Positions 13,644 through 17,727 of a DNA stretch of 17,727 bases are shown piece by piece. The notes below the pieces were generated by a model, which did not search any database, had not been told where the DNA came from, and saw only the letters and a program-made list of their open reading frames with translations. This stretch comes from Rhodobacter sp. (GTDB taxonomy: Bacteria; Pseudomonadota; Alphaproteobacteria; Rhodobacterales; Rhodobacteraceae): positions 1 to 17,727 of the forward strand of contig PNNE01000062.1 of the NCBI GenBank assembly GCA_013824055.1, read 5' to 3'. Position 1 is the first letter of the stretch. Each line of letters begins with the position of its first letter. The translations under genes and the position numbers were made by a program.

Positions 13644-15521
13644 TCAAAGCAGCTCGACCCGACGAAGGCTTTGCACCGCTGACTTGGCCAGGTGCACCGG
13701 CATCCGCTTGACAAAGGCGTCGGCCCAAAGCGACAGGTCATATCCCGGGCGCAGCACGCGGATCCGCGCCAGCATCCGCGCCGCGTCCTCGGAGCGGTCG
13801 GACAAGGCAAGACCGATCATCGAATAGCGCAATGCCGCCAGGTAGCGCGGTTTGCGGAACATCGACTGGTTGGCGAAATACAGCGACTGGCGCAGATCCC
13901 CCCGCATCAGGTGGATCATCGCGCCGGTGACGTCGTAAGTATAGCGCCACGGGCTGTTCTGCCCGACCAGGTTCAACCTGCGCCAGGCCGCCTCGGCCCC
14001 GTCAAGATCGCCCCGGACCAGATGGATCACCGCCAGATGGTCAAGGTTCAGCGCAAAATTCGGCGCAAGGCGGCCGGCATTCTCGATCAGGTGGAAGGCA
14101 AGGTCATTCTCGGCCCGCAGCATGTGCAGCGCATAGCCCAGCAGGCTTTGACAGACCGGCAGCATCGGATCGGCATTGGAAAGGTCGGCCAGAATGCTCA
14201 GCAGCCGCTCGGTGTCGATTTCGGTCGAGGCGCCCAGTTGCTCGTTCACCCGGAAGACCTGGGCAAACAGCTGAAGGCACTCCAGCACCGGATGCCCGCC
14301 GTCCGCCACCATGCGCCGAAGCTGGGCTTCGGCGCGGTCAAGCTCGTCGGGGTCGAGTGAAAAGAACGCGGCCAGCGCGGTGAACGGGAACAGATCAGGC
14401 GCCCCGGCAGGCGGCGGATGCAGGCGCATGCAGTCGACGATGCTTTCGCCCAGACGCCAGGCGGTTGCCTCCTGGTCCAGGTCCTGTTCCGCAATGGGCT
14501 GCGACAGCCACAGCAGCTTGCGGCTGTGCGCCTCCAGCAGCCGAAAGCGCAACCGGACCCCGGTGCCGACCTGCTGCATCTGGGACTGCAACAGATGCGT
14601 CGGCCCCTGCGCGGTGGTGACGGGCAAGGGCACCGAGCGGGCGCAGGGATCGCGGAAGTCGTGCACGTCCAGCAGGGTGAAGACCTTCAGGAACTGCGTG
14701 ATCTGGTCGATGGTCGCCGCGACCCGACCCAGCGCCGCACCGTCTGGGGGGCCTGCGCAGACCGTGGGCAAAAGGCCAAGCGCCAGCCGCAGCGGCCGGT
14801 CGGAGCGTGGCGCGGCGATGACTCTGGTGTAAGCCGCGACGGCTGAGGAGACGGGCGCCCCATTGCGCGGGGGCGCGCGCGGAGAGACCGGTGGGGCCGC
14901 TCTGTCGCCGCCATCGCTCAGGCTGCGGGATTGCCGCAGGCTGCGCAGCCAGTCCTCGAAGCCGTCGCAATCGGCCAAAGCCAGGTCCAGCCCTTCCAGC
15001 AGGTCCGGCCCCTCCGGCCCGCTGTTCGCGCCGGTGTCGGCCGCAATGACGCCGGGCCTTAACGACACCATCTGGCGGTCGGCCTGCACCACGTGCGGCC
15101 CCAGGGGCATCAGGTCCTGGCGCAGCTGATAAAGTGCCGTGCGAAGATTGGCGGCCGCATGGGCCGAATCCGCCGAGCCCCAGAACATGCCTTGCAGGCT
15201 TTTGCGTGCCTTCATCTGCCGTGGCGCCAGGATCAGCACCGCCAGCAGCGCCTGGCGCAACGGACTTGTCGGAGTAATGTCCCGCGCATCGTCAGTCCTG
15301 ACGCGGAATGGTCCTGCAAGGATCGCCGTGGCCTTTGGCAACTCTGCTCCCTTGTCTGCGGCAACTGATGACTGGACAGCCTCCTGTTCACGGGAAAGTG
15401 TGAACACTTGTCCGCTTTCGGGCAAGCTTTTCCTGAGTGCGCGCCCACGCAGGGGATTCGGGGCAAGACCCGGCATCGGCAGGGTCCCGGCGGCAGGTGC
15501 GGGTTTGGCAGCGTCCAGCAT
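13644..15521 (-). CDS. SARP/BTAD-type transcriptional regulator with TolB-like and TPR-like regions
   Basis: A 625-residue regulator. After an uncharged, Pro/Ala-rich start, residues about 65-160 form an OmpR-like winged-helix DNA-binding domain with the SARP pattern: RQALLAVLILAP, then FWGSADSAHAAANLRTALYQLRQDL, followed by LLEGLDLALADCDGFEDWL, the start of the bacterial transcriptional activation domain. Residues about 240-350 resemble the TolB-N-like module common in CadC/SARP-type regulators (LLDVHDFRDP, VRLRFRLLEAHSRKLLWLSQP). The remainder is helical with TPR-like pairs, for example RGDLDGAEAAWRRLNLV and RGDLRQSLYFANQSMF. No membrane segment is visible, so it is probably cytoplasmic. 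It starts two bases after the Slam stop (TAG CC ATG), without a strong ribosome binding site. It is a candidate activator of this operon; its ligand or signal is unknown. Confidence 0.82.
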   Translation of the reverse strand: MLDAAKPAPAAGTLPMPGLAPNPLRGRALRKSLPESGQVFTLSREQEAVQSSVAADKGAELPKATAILAGPFRVRTDDARDITPTSPLRQALLAVLILAPRQMKARKSLQGMFWGSADSAHAAANLRTALYQLRQDLMPLGPHVVQADRQMVSLRPGVIAADTGANSGPEGPDLLEGLDLALADCDGFEDWLRSLRQSRSLSDGGDRAAPPVSPRAPPRNGAPVSSAVAAYTRVIAAPRSDRPLRLALGLLPTVCAGPPDGAALGRVAATIDQITQFLKVFTLLDVHDFRDPCARSVPLPVTTAQGPTHLLQSQMQQVGTGVRLRFRLLEAHSRKLLWLSQPIAEQDLDQEATAWRLGESIVDCMRLHPPPAGAPDLFPFTALAAFFSLDPDELDRAEAQLRRMVADGGHPVLECLQLFAQVFRVNEQLGASTEIDTERLLSILADLSNADPMLPVCQSLLGYALHMLRAENDLAFHLIENAGRLAPNFALNLDHLAVIHLVRGDLDGAEAAWRRLNLVGQNSPWRYTYDVTGAMIHLMRGDLRQSLYFANQSMFRKPRYLAALRYSMIGLALSDRSEDAARMLARIRVLRPGYDLSLWADAFVKRMPVHLAKSAVQSLRRVELL

Positions 15522-15523
15522 GG

Positions 15524-16825
15524 CTAGAACCGCTTGACCAGATTGAGACCCACATCGGTCGTCCAGCTGTCATGCAGCGGAATGTTGCTGTCCTGGCGAG
15601 TGCGGGTGACAGTCAGTTCGGGCACCAGTCCCTGCCAATCCAGCTTGTCATGCCGCAAGGTGAGTTTCAGGCTGGACACCTTGTCCTTGCGCGCCACGTC
15701 AAAGCCGGGATAGAGCCCGTCATAACGGTCAAGGCTGGTTGCCACGGCAATGCCAAGTCCGACCGGGCCACGGCGCAGATGCACGCCAAGCTCGATCCCC
15801 AGTTCAAGATGCGACAGGTGATCCGCCACCGCCGTTTCCCGTTCGACCGGAAGCTGCAGATGGAACGTGGTGTCGCGGTTTGCCGCCCAGCGCAGACCGA
15901 TCTGGGCCCGCGTCAGGGTGCCGTCGCGAAAGGCGGTCTGCGGAAAGCGCTGCCGAAGCACTTCGGCCGAAAGGCTCAGCCGGGTCGTCTTGCCGGTCGG
16001 GACCGCGGTTTCGAACCCCAGCCCCGCCTGCCTGCGCACCTGCTCGCCGCCCTGGAACAGGATCGCGGTTCTGGGACCAAAGGACAGCCCGCCCCAGCTT
16101 GCCTTGTGTGCAAAGGCCAGACGCGCCCCGACTTCGGTCTCGTCCGCCTTGGCGTCGGTGTCATAGACCCGTCGGTCGGCCGAGCCGGACAGCGTAAGCT
16201 GCCAGTCCGGGCTCAGTTCCCAGCTTTGCCACGCGACCACACCCAGGCTCAGGCCCGTGCCCCCCGCCTGGCGCGAGCCCGGGTCCAGCCGGAAGGGCAG
16301 GCCTCCGATCAGGATGGTGTCGGTCTTCGGCCCGCCCGTCAGGTTGCTGGAGGGCAGCAGGGCGAACCGCAACTGCACGCCCGATTTGTCCTGCTGGTCC
16401 CGCGCGCCCGCCTTGCGCGCCAACCTTGCCCGCAGCCGGGCATCCTTGGTGGTCTCGGCCAGCCGCCGCGCCTCGTGCCGGGCCCTGGGATCGCCCAGCT
16501 TGTCCAGCACGATGACCAGTTGGATCCGCGACGGCTCGAAGCCGGGATGCCTGGCCAGGATCGCGCGGAAGATCGTCTCTGCCGCCCGCAGGTCGCCCCG
16601 GCGCATCGCAAGCAGGCCTTCCAGATGCGCGCGGTGGATGGCCGCGTCGGGCTTGCCGGCGACCTCGGCCTCCAGCGCCGCCCGGGCCGCGGTGGCGTCC
16701 CCGCGCTGCAAGGCCATCTCAAGTGTCTCCGCCTGGACCAAGTCAGCCCGGGCCAGACCCGCGACCAGCAGTGCGACCACGCCGGCAGTCCGGACCAGTC
16801 GGTTCAATCGACGCAGAAGTTTCAT
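15524..16825 (-). CDS. Slam-family (DUF560) outer-membrane surface-lipoprotein translocator
   Basis: A 433-residue precursor. Residues 1-32 form a Sec signal (MKLLRRLNRL, then AGVVALLVAGLARA). Residues about 35-135 are TPR-like helices (RGDATAARAALEAEV, RRGDLRAAETIFRAILARHPG). From about residue 145 to the end lies a beta-barrel of the DUF560 type: the opening RFALLPSSNLTGG, the segment ILIGGLPFRLDP with AGGTGLSLGV, many alternating strands and the closing NIPLHDSW...LVKRF with C-terminal Phe. Slam proteins move TbpB-like lipoproteins or hemophores across the outer membrane, and a TbpB-like barrel protein is encoded directly upstream, which supports the call. The start at 16825 is chosen because it begins the signal peptide; the open frame extends to 16945 but that stretch lacks coding character. 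A G-rich stretch (TTGGGGG) precedes the start. Confidence 0.88.
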   Translation of the reverse strand: MKLLRRLNRLVRTAGVVALLVAGLARADLVQAETLEMALQRGDATAARAALEAEVAGKPDAAIHRAHLEGLLAMRRGDLRAAETIFRAILARHPGFEPSRIQLVIVLDKLGDPRARHEARRLAETTKDARLRARLARKAGARDQQDKSGVQLRFALLPSSNLTGGPKTDTILIGGLPFRLDPGSRQAGGTGLSLGVVAWQSWELSPDWQLTLSGSADRRVYDTDAKADETEVGARLAFAHKASWGGLSFGPRTAILFQGGEQVRRQAGLGFETAVPTGKTTRLSLSAEVLRQRFPQTAFRDGTLTRAQIGLRWAANRDTTFHLQLPVERETAVADHLSHLELGIELGVHLRRGPVGLGIAVATSLDRYDGLYPGFDVARKDKVSSLKLTLRHDKLDWQGLVPELTVTRTRQDSNIPLHDSWTTDVGLNLVKRF

Positions 16826-16850
16826 GACAGCCCCCAAGATTTGCGCAGGT

Positions 16851-16883
16851 GGTGCGGGAGTGACTTGGGGACACACCCGCACC
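16851..16883 (-). promoter_or_regulatory. Stem-loop upstream of the Slam start
   Basis: A perfect 8-bp inverted repeat, GGTGCGGG at 16851-16858 and CCCGCACC at 16876-16883, with a 17-nt loop. On the transcript the loop holds CCCCAAG, complementary to the CTTGGGG directly before the Slam ATG. No T-run follows, so it is not a standard terminator. Confidence 0.55.
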
Positions 16884-16884
16884 G

Positions 16885-16926
16885 GGCCACCGCAACGTTC
16901 AGACCGGCAAGGCCAGAGCGGTGGCC
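16885..16926 (-). promoter_or_regulatory. Stem-loop in the cargo-Slam spacer
   Basis: A perfect 9-bp inverted repeat, GGCCACCGC at 16885-16893 and GCGGTGGCC at 16918-16926, with a 24-nt loop. It sits one base from the next stem-loop. Such structures between a cargo and its translocator could set a high cargo-to-translocator ratio. Confidence 0.55.
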
Positions 16927-16963
16927 GTTCCTTGCCTTTCCCCAAGATTTTCCAGGTTCAGGG

Positions 16964-17727
16964 CTAGTCCCGCCACGCCCGCCAATGGCCGAAGCCAAGA
17001 TAGGCCTGGCCATCCTCGGCCCCGGTGCCGGTGACGTTGATGCCGCCCCCGACTTCCTCGCCGGTCGGTCCGAAGAAGGTGCCCGAGTAGCTCGAACCCG
17101 CGTCGATGGTGCCGACTGCCGCGTTGAAGCCCGCATCCGCCGTGATCGCGCCGGTAAAGCCGTTGCCGGTGATCGCCGCCTCTTCCATCGTCAGCGCGCC
17201 GTCGAACGGAACCCAGGTGCGGGTCGGGTCCTCAAGCCGGGGCGCGCGGCCCGCCATGTTCGTCACCTCGCCCGAAACGGTACCGGCACCGAAGTTGGCA
17301 ACCATCGTCACGTCGCCCTGCGCTTCCGCGACATCGGCGGCATAGTCGTCGAACCCCGTCGTCGGCGCGACCCGGATGCGGGCGTAACCGTCGTAGGTCG
17401 CCGTGGGCAGGGCTTGAAGGTCCGTATCGTCAGTTTCGGTCCCCACGACCAGGAAGCCGCTGAGACCGGTCCCGTCATCGTTGTCGTAGTGATACTCGAA
17501 CGCCAGGCTGTAGCGGCCCGCCGCCGGGTCCAGTGCTTCCAGGATGCCGTCGCCATCCCAGGACCAGATCCCCGCTGTGCCGTCGGGCAGCCGGAAGCCG
17601 TAGCCGTCCTCGCTCAGGTCCGAGGCGATGAAACGGATCGTTGGGTGCTCGCCGATTTTCAGGTCCAGCCCGCCCTCGTCATTCAGACTGACGCTGGCGG
17701 TGGAGGCCTCCGACAGCTCCGCCGTCG
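16964..17727 (-). CDS. TbpB-like beta-barrel protein, probable Slam cargo (5' end outside window)
   Basis: Open in this frame from the right window edge to the stop at 16964-16966, giving 253 visible residues. The true start and any signal peptide or lipobox lie beyond the edge; an internal GTG at 17446 is not a credible start, since conserved-looking sequence continues upstream (FEYHYDNDDGTGLSGFLVVG). The C-terminal half has the pattern of the TbpB beta-barrel domain (PF01298-like): ATYDGYARIRV, GDVTMVANFGAGTVSGEVTN, FDGALTMEEAAITGNGFTGAI, SSYSGTFFGPTGEEVGGGI and the closing YLGFGHWRA. Relatives include transferrin-binding protein B and Slam-exported hemophores. Composition is acidic (many Asp/Glu) with few Lys, as expected for an exposed surface protein. 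It lies 138 nt upstream of the Slam gene on the same strand. The ligand (heme, iron protein or other) cannot be told from this part. Confidence 0.82.
   Translation of the reverse strand, partial: TAELSEASTASVSLNDEGGLDLKIGEHPTIRFIASDLSEDGYGFRLPDGTAGIWSWDGDGILEALDPAAGRYSLAFEYHYDNDDGTGLSGFLVVGTETDDTDLQALPTATYDGYARIRVAPTTGFDDYAADVAEAQGDVTMVANFGAGTVSGEVTNMAGRAPRLEDPTRTWVPFDGALTMEEAAITGNGFTGAITADAGFNAAVGTIDAGSSYSGTFFGPTGEEVGGGINVTGTGAEDGQAYLGFGHWRAWRD

Larger units (their letters stand above)
16832..16950 (-). repeat. Direct repeat AAATCTTGGGG flanking the cargo-Slam spacer
   Basis: The 11-nt word CCCCAAGATTT (plus strand) occurs at 16832-16842 and 16940-16950, one just after the cargo stop and one overlapping the presumed ribosome binding region of the Slam gene. 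A third partial, inverted copy (CTTGGGG on the plus strand, 16864-16870) lies between them. Confidence 0.75.

Noticed and set aside
16851..16926. The two stem-loops as factor-independent terminators
   Set aside because: Neither is followed by a T-run on the minus strand, and the Slam gene downstream has no visible promoter of its own.
16964..17446. A complete 160-residue protein starting at GTG 17446
   Set aside because: The frame continues open to the window edge with TbpB-like sequence, so the gene is larger and cut by the edge.

Overview
The window looks like chromosomal DNA of a high-GC alphaproteobacterium, most likely Rhodobacteraceae (Rhodobacter/Paracoccus-like). This is inferred from the strong G/C third-position bias, ATGA start/stop overlaps throughout, and two intergenic elements of a kind I associate with this family: a CCCCGGG/CCCGGGG palindrome at 4854-4874 and a CTTCTCCAAATATC...GGGGGG element at 6331-6380. 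There are no rRNA or tRNA genes, insertion sequences or CRISPR arrays.

Region 1 (1-11006, plus strand) is one compact catabolic operon of at least 11 genes for a phenolic or hydroxylated aromatic compound. In order it holds: an intradiol ring-cleavage dioxygenase (5' end cut by the window edge), a PcpA/LinE-type hydroquinone ring-cleaving dioxygenase, a small serine esterase, maleylacetate reductase, a complete branched-chain-amino-acid-type (HAAT) ABC importer (Tat-exported binding protein, two ATPases, two permeases), a TfdB-like FAD phenol hydroxylase, and a second intradiol dioxygenase of hydroxyquinol 1,2-dioxygenase type. The logic is import, ring hydroxylation, then ring cleavage by an intradiol route (hydroxyquinol) and/or a hydroquinone route, both ending at maleylacetate, which the reductase converts to 3-oxoadipate. 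No muconate cycloisomerase or dienelactone hydrolase is present, which argues for the hydroxyquinol/hydroquinone type of pathway rather than a classical chlorocatechol pathway. The real inducer and substrate cannot be read from the sequence.

Region 2 (11007-11208) is a short convergent junction with no clear terminator and one doubtful small reading frame.

Region 3 (11209-17727, minus strand) is a second, unrelated gene set, read from the right edge leftwards: a TbpB-like beta-barrel surface or secreted protein (5' end outside the window), a Slam-family (DUF560) outer-membrane translocator, a SARP/BTAD-type regulator with TPR repeats, a PAP2/vanadium-haloperoxidase-family protein and an S8 (subtilisin-like) serine protease. 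Gaps are 2-24 nt except for a 138-nt spacer between cargo and Slam that contains two perfect inverted repeats and a duplicated CTTGGGG motif next to the Slam start. A Slam-cargo pair joined to a regulator, a phosphatase/haloperoxidase-fold enzyme and a subtilase is the most unusual part of the window. The two enzymes each carry a 12-bp tandem repeat coding for tetrapeptides.
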